Part shown: piece by piece, positions 16,586 to 26,810 of the stretch
How positions within the stretch are numbered: the stretch's first letter is position 1
Layout of the letters: the number at the start of each line of letters is the position of its first letter
Origin: Prevotella disiens JCM 6334 = ATCC 29426
GTDB taxonomy: Bacteria; Bacteroidota; Bacteroidia; Bacteroidales; Bacteroidaceae
NCBI RefSeq assembly: GCF_000613345.1
Contig: NZ_BAIS01000027.1
Location: 1 to 33,490 of the forward strand
Reading direction: 5' to 3'
Length of the DNA: 33,490 bases
Position numbers and translations under genes: made by a program
Notes under the pieces: generated by a model
The model's input: only the letters and a program-made list of their open reading frames with translations
The model's database searches: none
What the model was told of the DNA's origin: nothing

Positions 16586-18523
16586 CTATTTTGAAATTTG
16601 TTGAATAGGCGGAGCAGCCACTTCTTTGGGTCTAACATCTGTTTTCGCCTTTCGTGCTACATTCCTAAAAATATCATTTTTATCTTTCGGACGTACATCT
16701 TCGTACCAATGGAAGTTGGGTAATAGCAACTTATCTGGTGGAATTTGCGTCATCGGATAGAGTGTTGACGTAAATTTATTCGTCCATATTTTTTGCAATT
16801 GCCGTTCAGGCGACATGAAAAAACGCATCGTATCGGTTTCCAAATAGTTCAATCCCGTCAACGATTTATCTTTGTCATCTACTGGAAAATAGATTGTTTC
16901 AACATTTCCTATGGCCTGACCAGTCCTAATTTTACCTTCAATAAATTGTGCATGCATGGTCTTTGAACGCACTTGATTGTAGTATTGCTTGTCTGTAAGC
17001 TGTTCTATCGACATCGCATTGCCATAAATATGGGCTTCTCGAATGGTAGAATCGTTCATATAAACCTTTATGGAATCGCCCAAAAGTTGTCGATTTGCAT
17101 TCCAAACGATAGGCTCATCATACATTGTCAGGCACGAATCTTTCGTATTTGCGATAAAGAACCCACAAACAGCTTGCATATCTGTACGATAAGCACGCAC
17201 GTTATCCACTCCAAAAATCTTACGATAAACTTGTGGAGTATTCACGTTAAAAGCCTTCATACTGATTGTATCGGCATGCACAAAGAGCGTATCGCCTTGT
17301 GAAAAGTCTTTGGCTACCGTCCCAGGAGTACCTCCGTAAGCAATTGCAGCCGAATCGGTGTAATGAATAAAATCACCCTTAAAAGCATGTTTACTTTTTG
17401 TATCAATGTAATAAACATTGCCTTTTCCTTCGCCTTCACGGGTTTTATTATTGTAAATAAGGTCATCGCCCGTTATGGTACGCTGCTTAATTTCGTCCAC
17501 AATCTTCACATTCCCATGCCCTTCGCTATGCCCTGTATTCGCATTATACACGACCGATTCGCCCGTTATGGTACGTTTTAGCTTATGGTCAACAATCTTT
17601 ACATTGCCGTTTCCTTTGGTTTGACCCGTTTTACTATTGTAATAAATGTCCTCACCCGTCATGGTTCGCTGATTTATTTTATCATAAATCTTCACTTTTC
17701 CATGACCTTCAGCATCGCCAGTAGCACTGTTATAAACAATATTATTGCCTTCAACGTCTCGTTCACGCGACTTAATTGTCGAGAAACCATTCAGTTGCAT
17801 GTTGTCAGTTCTGCTGTTATAAATACCATCATTGGTATTTACCACCTCGCCTTTTGTAGTTCTAATCACCGATTTACCTACTACATGCATCAATCCAGTG
17901 TCCGTATTTCCGTGTGCAGTCGGTGTATTTATTCGATATTTGGGTGTACGAATAAACACATTTCCGTAAAAGTTGGCGTCATGAGTTTTTGTATTATAAT
18001 CGCCTTGGTCGGCTACAACCACGTTGCCCGCATAATTTAAAGTGCCACGTCCGCCAAAATAATTAGCGATATTTGACACCATATTATAGTCTAAACTATC
18101 ACAAATCAACGACTTTCCAGGTTGGCGAACTTTCACTTTTACGCGGGCTTTCAGCATTTGAGAGATACCCTCATAATAAGCACGACCGCAAGTTAAGTGA
18201 GTTCCATCTTTGCGTTTTAAATCAACATGACCAAATGCTTGGAACGAACTTTGCTTTTCATTGAGGTATGCACTATCGCATAATAGGGTCATATCCTTGT
18301 AGCGAAACTTCACTTTTCCTTTTGCAATTTGCACATCAGGCAACTCCATTTGGTTGTGACGCACATTCTCAGCATGGTCAATAAAGAGTTTTTCTCCCTG
18401 CTGTTTTTTTGGTTTTTGAGCCGAAACAGGGAGAGAAACACTTAGTCCAAACAGGCATAGAATCATCAACATTATGATTCTATGCCCGCAAATATCTTTT
18501 ATTCCTTTATTCAAGAGAATCAT
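16586..18523 (-). CDS. OstA/LptA-like envelope protein with 31-residue repeats
   Basis: 645 residues. A signal-anchor/signal sequence (about 16-36, ending SLPVSAQ) is followed by OstA-like beta-jellyroll repeats: KGKVKFRYKDMTLLCDSAYL, then GHVDLKRKDGTHLTCGRAYY and NVVVADQGDYNTKTHDANFYGNV-type units. LptA/OstA proteins form periplasmic beta-taco bridges that carry lipopolysaccharide to the outer membrane. Residues 255-378 hold four near-identical 31-residue repeats (starts RDVEG, RTMTG, RTITG, RTITG), which lengthens the protein well beyond a classical LptA. Its ATG overlaps the surA stop (ATGA), so it is coupled to the periplasmic chaperone gene. The C-terminal ~70 residues are charged and proline-rich. 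Confidence 0.85.
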   Translation of the reverse strand: MILLNKGIKDICGHRIIMLMILCLFGLSVSLPVSAQKPKKQQGEKLFIDHAENVRHNQMELPDVQIAKGKVKFRYKDMTLLCDSAYLNEKQSSFQAFGHVDLKRKDGTHLTCGRAYYEGISQMLKARVKVKVRQPGKSLICDSLDYNMVSNIANYFGGRGTLNYAGNVVVADQGDYNTKTHDANFYGNVFIRTPKYRINTPTAHGNTDTGLMHVVGKSVIRTTKGEVVNTNDGIYNSRTDNMQLNGFSTIKSRERDVEGNNIVYNSATGDAEGHGKVKIYDKINQRTMTGEDIYYNSKTGQTKGNGNVKIVDHKLKRTITGESVVYNANTGHSEGHGNVKIVDEIKQRTITGDDLIYNNKTREGEGKGNVYYIDTKSKHAFKGDFIHYTDSAAIAYGGTPGTVAKDFSQGDTLFVHADTISMKAFNVNTPQVYRKIFGVDNVRAYRTDMQAVCGFFIANTKDSCLTMYDEPIVWNANRQLLGDSIKVYMNDSTIREAHIYGNAMSIEQLTDKQYYNQVRSKTMHAQFIEGKIRTGQAIGNVETIYFPVDDKDKSLTGLNYLETDTMRFFMSPERQLQKIWTNKFTSTLYPMTQIPPDKLLLPNFHWYEDVRPKDKNDIFRNVARKAKTDVRPKEVAAPPIQQISK

Positions 18524-19953
18524 CTAATCCAACCTTCATATTCAAAATCACAATCTCGGTACTCTGGCGACATTCTAACATAAGTGTCTTTCACCTTTTT
18601 CACAATCCAATTGTGAATTATATCTTGACGCTTTTTCAATGCCACAATATCCTTCATGGCTTGTAAATCTTCTGTTATTGTCGCACGATGCTCGTCTATT
18701 CTACCTTTCAATTTCACAATTACGACAACAAGTTTACCTCTTCCGTCAATCATAGAGAAAGGCTCTGACACTTCGCCCACCTTCATATTCTCAACTTTGC
18801 GTGCTATTTCCGATGGCAATTCACGCATTGCAAAACGTGAAGTGCGTGCTTGCCCTTGCACATTGGTCATCAATCCATGATTGTTTTTAGTTTCCTTGTC
18901 GTCCGAAATAATCATCGTAGCTTCATCGAAAGTAAATTTTCCAGCTTTAATATCGTTGGCGATAGAATCCAAACGATTAGTTGCGGCATTCAGAGCATCT
19001 GCCGAAACTTTTGGTTTCAAAAGGATATGGCGACAATTTAATTTATCTCCACGGCGGTCAATGAGCTGAATAATGTGGTATCCAAACTCACTTTCAACAA
19101 CTTTTGACACCTTCTTAGGGTCAGTAAGATTGAAAGCTGCTGCTGCGAAAGTAGGGTCTAACATACCACGTCCCATAAATCCCAACTCACCACCTTGACG
19201 TGCCGAACCTGGGTCTTCTGAATAAAGGCGTGCTAACGTTTCAAACGAAGTTTCACCCTTTACAACTCGGTCGGTATAATCGCGCAATTGGTTCTTAATT
19301 CTTTCTATTTCGGTAGGTTCAATTCTTGGCGTTTGCGTTATAAGTTGCACCTCAACCGTTGTTGGAATCATAGGAATGCTATCAACAGGCAACTTTTTAA
19401 AGTATTCTCGCACCTCAGCTGGTGATACTTTCACATCGCCAACGAGTTTCTCTTGCATACGTTGCACCAACTGTCGATTCTTAAAATCGTCGTGTAGGTC
19501 TTGTCGAATTTGTGCAATACTCTTATGTTGATACTCCTCCAACTTTTCTTTTGAACCAATTTGAGGGATAGCAATCCACGCATTGATTTGTTGTTCAACG
19601 CCTTGTGTTATCTCTGCTTCGGTTACATTAATACTGTCTAATGCAGCTTGATGCAAGAAAAGTTTTTGAACAGCAATTTGTTCGAGAATGGCACAATTAG
19701 GATTACCTTTCCATTTCATGCCATCTGCTTCTCCTTGTAGTCGCATCATTTCTAAATCAGACTTCAATATTGGCTCATCACCAACCACCCACAGCACTTG
19801 GTCAACCACATTATCAGCGGTTTCGCTCTCCGTTTTCACAGTGTCAGTCGATGGTCTGTAACTTGAAGTTGATAACAATCCTACTGGTACACCCATCATT
19901 GTGAAGGCTGTACAAACGAGGATTCCTGCAACACAATATTTCTTTAAATTCAT
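18520..19953 (-). CDS. surA: SurA-like periplasmic peptidylprolyl isomerase
   Basis: 477 residues. N-terminal hydrophobic signal (CVAGILVCTAFTMMGVPVGL), a SurA N-domain (VVDQVLWVVGDEPILKSDLE, helices to about 200), then a parvulin domain (PTTVEVQLITQTPRIEPTEI ... ARLYSEDPGSARQGGELGFM ... VVESEFGYHIIQLIDRRGDK) and a second, more diverged one starting NCRHILLKPKV. SurA guides unfolded outer-membrane proteins across the periplasm, a fitting neighbour for the OstA-like gene it overlaps by 4 nt. The second parvulin gene ends 13 nt upstream. Confidence 0.92.
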   Translation of the reverse strand: MNLKKYCVAGILVCTAFTMMGVPVGLLSTSSYRPSTDTVKTESETADNVVDQVLWVVGDEPILKSDLEMMRLQGEADGMKWKGNPNCAILEQIAVQKLFLHQAALDSINVTEAEITQGVEQQINAWIAIPQIGSKEKLEEYQHKSIAQIRQDLHDDFKNRQLVQRMQEKLVGDVKVSPAEVREYFKKLPVDSIPMIPTTVEVQLITQTPRIEPTEIERIKNQLRDYTDRVVKGETSFETLARLYSEDPGSARQGGELGFMGRGMLDPTFAAAAFNLTDPKKVSKVVESEFGYHIIQLIDRRGDKLNCRHILLKPKVSADALNAATNRLDSIANDIKAGKFTFDEATMIISDDKETKNNHGLMTNVQGQARTSRFAMRELPSEIARKVENMKVGEVSEPFSMIDGRGKLVVVIVKLKGRIDEHRATITEDLQAMKDIVALKKRQDIIHNWIVKKVKDTYVRMSPEYRDCDFEYEGWIR

Positions 19954-19966
19954 AAAACCTATTTCC

Positions 19967-21394
19967 TTAATGTTTATTGACGGTGTTCAACACTTCACGA
20001 TTGACGCTTACCGTATATTTTTTACGCAAAGCCTTTATCCATTCTTTCTCTAAACTTTCTTGATAGTCAGAGATTACTTGGCTGCGTACATCATTCATTT
20101 CTTCTGGATTCTTTAACTTTTTACCATAAACGGCATCGATAGGATAATTTTCAACTGGCTTTACAGTTGTATTTTGCTTAAAAATTTCCTTGTCAACCAA
20201 TGGGTTATCGCCTTGTTTGAACAATCCTTTTTCTACACGAATGCGGATTGTACTATCATTATTAAAGGTGGTACGAAGTTTTTCGCCCCAATCTTTGAAT
20301 GGAATTTTAGCCACACAATCTTTGACCGCCTTTACATCTTCTTTCTTTTGGACATGGTAAGCGATACCTTTGAAGCGTGGTTCTTTCCAAGCATAGTGCT
20401 TTTTGTGCTTCTTAAAGTATGCTTGCAATCCTGCCTCATCGTTAGAAGCCTTATCCCAAACCTCACGACTGCTCATTTCAATCAATAAAAGTCCATCATG
20501 ATACTCTCTCACAAGGTTCTTCAAGTTAGGGTCTTTCTCTTCCATTTCAGCGAGTTTTTGCTCAACCAACTGTTGTGGTGTTACACCATTTCCTGCTTCT
20601 GTTGCCATTTTCTGCAACTTCTGGTCGATAATTTGCTCGCGTAAATTTCTTGCTTCAATAAACTGATGTATGTCTGCTTTCAGTGAATCGTAAGGCTGGA
20701 ATTGCTCTTTTGCAACGTATTTAATAATGTGATAACCGAAAGGCGACAATATCGGGTGGCTTATCTCACCTGGTTTCATTGAGAAGAGGGCTTCTTCAAA
20801 GGCTTGAACCGTCTGTCCCCTTGTAATTAAAGGCAATTCTCCACCACGAGCAGCACTGCTTGGGTCTTTTGAATACTTCTTTGCCAATTCAGCAAAGTTG
20901 CCTCCTTTCATAATAACATTATACAAAGAGTCAGCACGGTCGGCAATTTCTTTTTGTTCTGCCACACTTGCCTTTTGTCCAGCAGAAAGTAAGATGTGGG
21001 CGCAGCGTATTAAGCCACCGCTACCTTCTATTCTATCACGTGTTTCCTTATAAATCTTTTGTGCTTCAGCCTCAATATCAGCATCAGTAATCATTGTCGG
21101 ACGCACTTGTTGGTCGCGATAGGTCATAAATTCTTGCTTGAAAGAAGTAAGCGTATCCAACTTTGCATCTAATGCCGCTTGAACTTTCAACTTGTAATTG
21201 ACAAATAAATCAACGTATTCTGCTACCGTTTTTTTATCTATCACCCCTTCCGAATTATTCTTATTGTAAGAATATTCGAATTCTGAACGACTTACAGGCT
21301 GACCATTCACTGTCATAATGACGGGGTCAACCTGCTGTGCAAAAGCCATAGTGCCACTGAGCATTACGGCAGACAACAATGATATTATTCTCAT
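19967..21394 (-). CDS. Periplasmic parvulin-type peptidylprolyl isomerase
   Basis: 475 residues with a signal peptide (MRIISLLSAVMLSGTMAFAQ). An N-terminal SurA/PpiD-like helical region starts VIMTVNGQPVSRSEFEYSYN. One clear parvulin domain (IRCAHILLSAGQKAS ... KKYSKDPSSAARGGELPLIT ... GYHIIKYVAKEQF, about 135-235) is followed by a long helical C-terminal region. It probably acts with the adjacent SurA in outer-membrane protein folding. It is first in the run after the guaB terminator; no clear -7 box lies between that terminator and its ATG, so it may depend on read-through from guaB. Confidence 0.9.
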   Translation of the reverse strand: MRIISLLSAVMLSGTMAFAQQVDPVIMTVNGQPVSRSEFEYSYNKNNSEGVIDKKTVAEYVDLFVNYKLKVQAALDAKLDTLTSFKQEFMTYRDQQVRPTMITDADIEAEAQKIYKETRDRIEGSGGLIRCAHILLSAGQKASVAEQKEIADRADSLYNVIMKGGNFAELAKKYSKDPSSAARGGELPLITRGQTVQAFEEALFSMKPGEISHPILSPFGYHIIKYVAKEQFQPYDSLKADIHQFIEARNLREQIIDQKLQKMATEAGNGVTPQQLVEQKLAEMEEKDPNLKNLVREYHDGLLLIEMSSREVWDKASNDEAGLQAYFKKHKKHYAWKEPRFKGIAYHVQKKEDVKAVKDCVAKIPFKDWGEKLRTTFNNDSTIRIRVEKGLFKQGDNPLVDKEIFKQNTTVKPVENYPIDAVYGKKLKNPEEMNDVRSQVISDYQESLEKEWIKALRKKYTVSVNREVLNTVNKH

Positions 21395-21471
21395 TTCAAA
21401 CGTTTATCATTCTTTGCCTCCTCTTTTTTTATCAAGAAGGCTGTATTATTTTTATTTTATAGTGGAACAAA

Positions 21472-21507
21472 GCCCCACCCTCTTTACTTAAATAACGAGG
21501 GTGGAGC
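21472..21507 (-). terminator. guaB terminator
   Basis: On the minus strand GCTCCACCCTC pairs with GAGGGTGGGGC around a 14-nt loop, followed by TTTGTT. It begins 8 nt after the guaB stop. The short T-tract may allow read-through to the PPIase operon. Confidence 0.75.
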
Positions 21508-21514
21508 GTGTTTA

Positions 21515-22998
<1,484 letters not shown>

Positions 22999-23025
22999 AG
23001 TGTATATTAGAAAATTTATTGCGTG

Positions 23026-23033
23026 CAAATTTA
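23026..23033 (-). promoter_or_regulatory. guaB -7 box TAAATTTG
   Basis: TAAATTTG on the minus strand, 28 nt before the guaB ATG, giving a leader of about 20 nt. No clear -33 TTG. Confidence 0.5.
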
Positions 23034-23218
23034 CTAATTATTCTTCAGATAGATTATTATTTTTGCTAATTTCTACCATGAATTTAAAAGTATTTAACGA
23101 CAAAAGATTATAAGTCTACTTGATTAAGTCGGCAAGTTCGGCACAAACTCTTTTTTGCTTGTGAGAATCGTAGGCTTTTAGTGGTAGTAAATAGACTTCT
23201 AAAAGAGTTAAACTAAAA

Positions 23219-23262
23219 ATAAAACCAATGCTATTTTTTGCAATTCATAGCATTGGTTTTAT
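23219..23262 (-). terminator. Terminator of the lipocalin-like gene
   Basis: Perfect 16-bp inverted repeat (ATAAAACCAATGCTAT and ATAGCATTGGTTTTAT) immediately after the stop codon at 23269. The A/T-rich outer stem can supply a T-tract in either direction. Confidence 0.75.
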
Positions 23263-23268
23263 CAATTA

Positions 23269-23697
23269 TTATTTTTCTCCTACTTTAGAAACGCGCTTCA
23301 AAGTCATTTTCTGCATTCCCTTGGTATGAGTATCTTCGTCTATAATTTGACCATCAACTATCATTGTGCTTTGAGTCAATTTCAAAACCTTTACAGTTTC
23401 ATCACCTATAGTCAAGAGATGCTTTTCACTATCATAAGAATAAGGTTCTGGAGAGTTTGCAAAAAATGTTTTTCCATCTTCATCAAGTTCATAGGTTACA
23501 ACTGTTCCATTGTTTTTAAACTCTGAATATGAGAGGTCTTCTGGAGCAATAGGCATCTTAACACCATTCAATGCATATTCTTCGACTTTCCAAATGCCAA
23601 CGATAGAGCCATCAGAACTTTCTTCATCGTCTTTGCTGCAAGACGCTAATGAGAGGGTAAATTGTGTTATACAAAGAAAATGGATAAAAATCCCCAT
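23269..23697 (-). CDS. Lipocalin-like lipoprotein
   Basis: 142 residues. The N-terminus runs MGIFIHFLCITQFTLSLASC followed by SKDDEESSDGSIVGIWKVEE; LASC is a lipobox and the acidic residues after Cys suit Bacteroidetes outer-membrane lipoproteins. IVGIWKVEEYALNG and the following strands resemble the lipocalin_4-like GxW fold, and the length fits. Unusually, the signal peptide has no Lys or Arg near its start, and the ATG abuts a 22-bp repeat array whose sequence gives an in-frame TAG 9 nt upstream; the original start may have been replaced by the array. Function unknown. Confidence 0.7.
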   Translation of the reverse strand: MGIFIHFLCITQFTLSLASCSKDDEESSDGSIVGIWKVEEYALNGVKMPIAPEDLSYSEFKNNGTVVTYELDEDGKTFFANSPEPYSYDSEKHLLTIGDETVKVLKLTQSTMIVDGQIIDEDTHTKGMQKMTLKRVSKVGEK

Positions 23698-23701
23698 AAA
23701 A

Positions 23702-23767
23702 AAAAGCTATTGTTTTGGAACTCAAAACAATAGCTTTTGGACTTCAAAACAGGCTGTTTTAAATTTC
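23702..23767 (+). repeat. 3 x 22-bp palindromic-core repeat array
   Basis: Three 22-bp units with cores AAAAGCTATTGTTTTGG (23702), AAAACAATAGCTTTTGG (23724) and AAAACAGGCTGTTTTA (23746). Where the copy at 12934 has CCTATTG/CAATAGG, this one has GCTATTG/CAATAGC: the change is matched in unit 2. It lies directly upstream of the lipoprotein ATG. Confidence 0.8.
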
Positions 23768-23847
23768 GAAAGAATAGGAACTAAATTTTAAGTTTGCATT
23801 TGTATGCAAAAACACCAGCCCTTTTCTATCCTTTTAGCTGACTTTTT

Positions 23848-24475
23848 CTACTTCTTTCCTTTCGCATCGAAAGTATATTTGAACGTGAGGCTAACGTAAT
23901 TGTGCATAAAATCTTGCCATGTTTCAGAACGCAAAGTAGGTGTAATATTACTGCGCTTGAAGACAAGTTGGTTGAGAATATCGTTATATCCTAACTGAAG
24001 TGAGCCTTTATTTTTCCAGAACAACCACTTCGCACTGGCAGTCCAAATCAAGCGGTGTTTGTTCATTTCGGGGTAAGATAGCCTGAATGGATTTCATCGG
24101 TCATTTGATTTACAAACTCCCAATGCTTTAACTTCGCCATACAATCCAATCCGATGCTATATTAGTCGTCAAGTTGGTTACCGAATGGAAAGAGTCGCCT
24201 AATCCTTTGTCAAAAACAAGCTTAATTTCATAGTCATCACCACCTTTCACGTTTTCTTCATGCGTTCGATATACGCCCGTTATTGGATTAAAATAGTAAA
24301 CCGAAGCTATTGGATTGATGTTTCGAGTATAACCTGCTTTCATCATCAAAACGGCTTGTTGCTTTGGTAAAGTACAAGTATAAGTAAGCGCACTTTTATA
24401 TTGATGACTTCTATGCAAGAAAGGATTGCTTTCTTCTATCCACAACGGATTTGTATCGTCTCGAACAATGAAGGC
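23848..24475 (-). pseudogene. C-terminal relic of a large outer-membrane beta-barrel (TonB-receptor-like) protein
   Basis: About 208 residues survive. The segment opens AFIVRDDTNPLWIEESNPFL, then RSHQYKSALTYTCTLPKQQA, and ends in a natural barrel terminus (NYVSLTFKYTFDAKGKK). This resembles the last third of the outer-membrane beta-barrel proteins related to TonB-dependent receptors. It is cut off on its N-terminal side by a TGA next to the recQ-side hairpin. Two further one-base shifts break it: near 24140 (then LKHWEFVNQMTDEIHSGYLT) and at the C4 run near 24076 (then EMNKHRLIWTASAKW). Those may be sequence errors like others in the window, but the missing N-terminus is real because recQ occupies the adjacent DNA. 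No function is expected. Confidence 0.75.
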
Positions 24476-24502
24476 TCATCATTCAAATAAGAATCATGAG
24501 CC
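24473..24502 (-). terminator. Hairpin after recQ
   Basis: Arms GGCTCATCATTC and GAATCATGAGCC form a 12-bp stem with one mismatch around a short A/T loop, 27 nt after the recQ stop. There is no T-tract. The truncated barrel relic begins exactly at this hairpin, so it may also mark a recombination junction. Confidence 0.55.
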
Positions 24503-24529
24503 CTCAAATGTTATGTTAAAAAAGCGTGC

Positions 24530-26713
24530 TTAGTTAGCCATTTCGGATATAAACTTGATACGTACCAATCGAATATCCTCTTCGCTGTAATCGTCATCGA
24601 GTTCTTTCAGAGCCTCGTCAATATCATCGGTATGGCTATTCATGAAGTAATCGTAAATATCGTCAATCTTGTCATCATCGTAAACATCTTCCAAAAAATA
24701 GTCAATGTTAAGTTTTGTTCCGCTATACACGATTTCTTCTATCTTTGAAAGGAGGTCGTCAAAGCTTAATCCTTCGGCGATGGCAATGTCATCTAATGGC
24801 AATTTGCGGTCAATACCTTGAATGATTTTCACTTTTTGCATTGACTTTTTAGCCACAGTACGCACGCGTAACTCTTCGGGACGTTCTATATTTTTCTCCT
24901 TACAATACTTTTGAATCAACTTACAGAACTCTGCGCCATAACGTTTTGCCTTACCGACACCAACACCTTGTATGTTTTGCAACTCTTGTTCCGTGATTGG
25001 ATACATCATTGCCATTTGGTCTAACGATGGGTCTTGGAAAATTACGTAAGCAGGAACGCCTAATTTGCGTGCCATTTGTTTGCGCAAATCCTTAAGCATA
25101 GCAAACAATTCTGGGTCGGCAACACTAATTCCGCCTACCAAACTCTCGTCTACATCGTCGGCTTTAAACTCCTTGTCCATAACAATCATGAAAGATTTTG
25201 GACTCTTCATGAAGCGTTTGCCAGCTGCGGTAAGTTTAATAAGTCCGTAGTTTTCTACATCTTTCTTCAAATACCCTTCCAATAATGCTTGACGAATAAC
25301 AGGATTCCAAATTTTTGTATCCTCCTTTTCGCCCAATCCAAACTCTTCAAGGTCGTCGTGTTTATGGTCTTTTATGTCGTCAGTACCACGCCCTTTCACA
25401 AAATCGATAACATATTCTTGACGGAAATTCTCCTTCAATGCTTTCACAGCCTTTAGTACCATGAGCAATGGTGCTTGCGCTTCTATCTTTTCTTTTGGGT
25501 GCAAACAATTGTCGCACATACCGCAATTATCTTTAAGATATTCTTCTCCGAAATAATGAAGTAGGAGTTTACGACGACAAACCGATGATTCAGCGTAAGT
25601 TTCAGTTTCCTGTAACAGTTGGCGACCTATATCTTGCTCAGAAACAGGCTTGCCTTCCATGAACTTTTCAAGCTTTTTGAGGTCGTTCTTAGAATAGAAA
25701 ACAATACATTTTCCTTCTTCTCCGTCACGCCCAGCACGCCCTGTTTCTTGGTAATAGCCCTCCAAACTTTTTGGAATATCGTAGTGAATGACAAAGCGAA
25801 CATCGGGTTTATCAATGCCCATACCAAAAGCAATGGTAGCAACAATGACATCAATATTCTCCATGAGGAAGTCATCTTGCGTCTTGGAACGTGTTTCAGA
25901 GTCTAAACCAGCATGATAAGGTTCGGCTTTTATTTCGTTTGCTTGCAAAACCGCAGCCAATTCTTCCACCTTTTTGCGTGAAAGACAATAGATAATACCA
26001 CTTTTGCCTTGATTTTGCTTGATGAATTTTATAATCTGACGATTGGTATCTTCTTCGTTTTTCTTTGGTCTTACCTCATAATATAGGTTAGCACGATTGA
26101 ACGAACTCTTAAATTCGCTGCAACCTTCAATGCCTAAACTCTTCACAATATCGCTCCTTACCTTGTCCGTTGCCGTTGCTGTAAGAGCTATAATAGGCGC
26201 TTTCCCGATTTGGTCTACAGCTTGTCTAATCTTGCGATACTCTGGTCGGAAGTCGTGTCCCCACTCAGAAATACAGTGAGCCTCATCAATTGCATAGAAA
26301 CTAACCTTCACAGTGCGGAAAAACTCAATGCTATCTTCTTTGTTAAGCGACTCTGGCGCAACATAAAGTAGTTTTGTTTTGCCACTATGAATATCGGCTT
26401 TCACTTGGTCAATCTCGGTCTTTTTGAGCGAAGAGTTGAGGTAATGAGCTACACCATCTTCCTCACTAATCCCATTAATCACATCGACTTGGTTTTTCAT
26501 CAATGCTATCAAAGGTGATATAACAATTGCCGTTCCCTCCATTATGAGCGAAGGCAATTGATAACAAAGACTCTTTCCGCCTCCTGTAGGCATCAATACA
26601 AAAGTATCGTTGCCTGCCAAGACATTGCGAATAATCGCTTCTTGAGCACCTTTGAATTTATCAAATCCAAAGAAGTGCTTCAATTTCTCTGTAAGATTGA
26701 CTTCTTGTGCCAT
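24530..26713 (-). CDS. recQ: ATP-dependent DNA helicase RecQ
   Basis: 727 residues from ATG at 26713 (MAQEVNLTEKLKHFFGFDKF). The frame is open further upstream but that extension is not RecQ-like, so this start is preferred. Walker A MPTGGGKSLCYQLP (about 41-54), DEAH box YAIDEAHCISEWGHDFRPEY, helicase C motifs IAFGMGIDKPDVRFVIHYD and YYQETGRAGRDG, four-Cys zinc site (CRRKLLLHYF ... CGMCDNC), RQC winged helix and an HRDC domain (LRKQMARKLGVPAYVIFQDP). A further ~120-residue acidic C-terminal part follows. RecQ unwinds DNA in recombination and fork repair. It follows clpX by 97 nt on the same strand. Confidence 0.95.
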   Translation of the reverse strand: MAQEVNLTEKLKHFFGFDKFKGAQEAIIRNVLAGNDTFVLMPTGGGKSLCYQLPSLIMEGTAIVISPLIALMKNQVDVINGISEEDGVAHYLNSSLKKTEIDQVKADIHSGKTKLLYVAPESLNKEDSIEFFRTVKVSFYAIDEAHCISEWGHDFRPEYRKIRQAVDQIGKAPIIALTATATDKVRSDIVKSLGIEGCSEFKSSFNRANLYYEVRPKKNEEDTNRQIIKFIKQNQGKSGIIYCLSRKKVEELAAVLQANEIKAEPYHAGLDSETRSKTQDDFLMENIDVIVATIAFGMGIDKPDVRFVIHYDIPKSLEGYYQETGRAGRDGEEGKCIVFYSKNDLKKLEKFMEGKPVSEQDIGRQLLQETETYAESSVCRRKLLLHYFGEEYLKDNCGMCDNCLHPKEKIEAQAPLLMVLKAVKALKENFRQEYVIDFVKGRGTDDIKDHKHDDLEEFGLGEKEDTKIWNPVIRQALLEGYLKKDVENYGLIKLTAAGKRFMKSPKSFMIVMDKEFKADDVDESLVGGISVADPELFAMLKDLRKQMARKLGVPAYVIFQDPSLDQMAMMYPITEQELQNIQGVGVGKAKRYGAEFCKLIQKYCKEKNIERPEELRVRTVAKKSMQKVKIIQGIDRKLPLDDIAIAEGLSFDDLLSKIEEIVYSGTKLNIDYFLEDVYDDDKIDDIYDYFMNSHTDDIDEALKELDDDYSEEDIRLVRIKFISEMAN

Positions 26714-26810
26714 ATTAAAGTTTAGTTTCTCCTTTCTAAAGTGTTGGTTTTGCATCTTCGCCCCCATGCTTTTTAGCACCATGGAGACGAATTTGCATAT
26801 TTATTTCAGC

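Noticed and set aside
26714..26782. N-terminal extension of RecQ from 26782
   Set aside because: The extra 23 codons do not resemble RecQ and start with an alternative codon; MAQEVNLTEKL gives the normal length.
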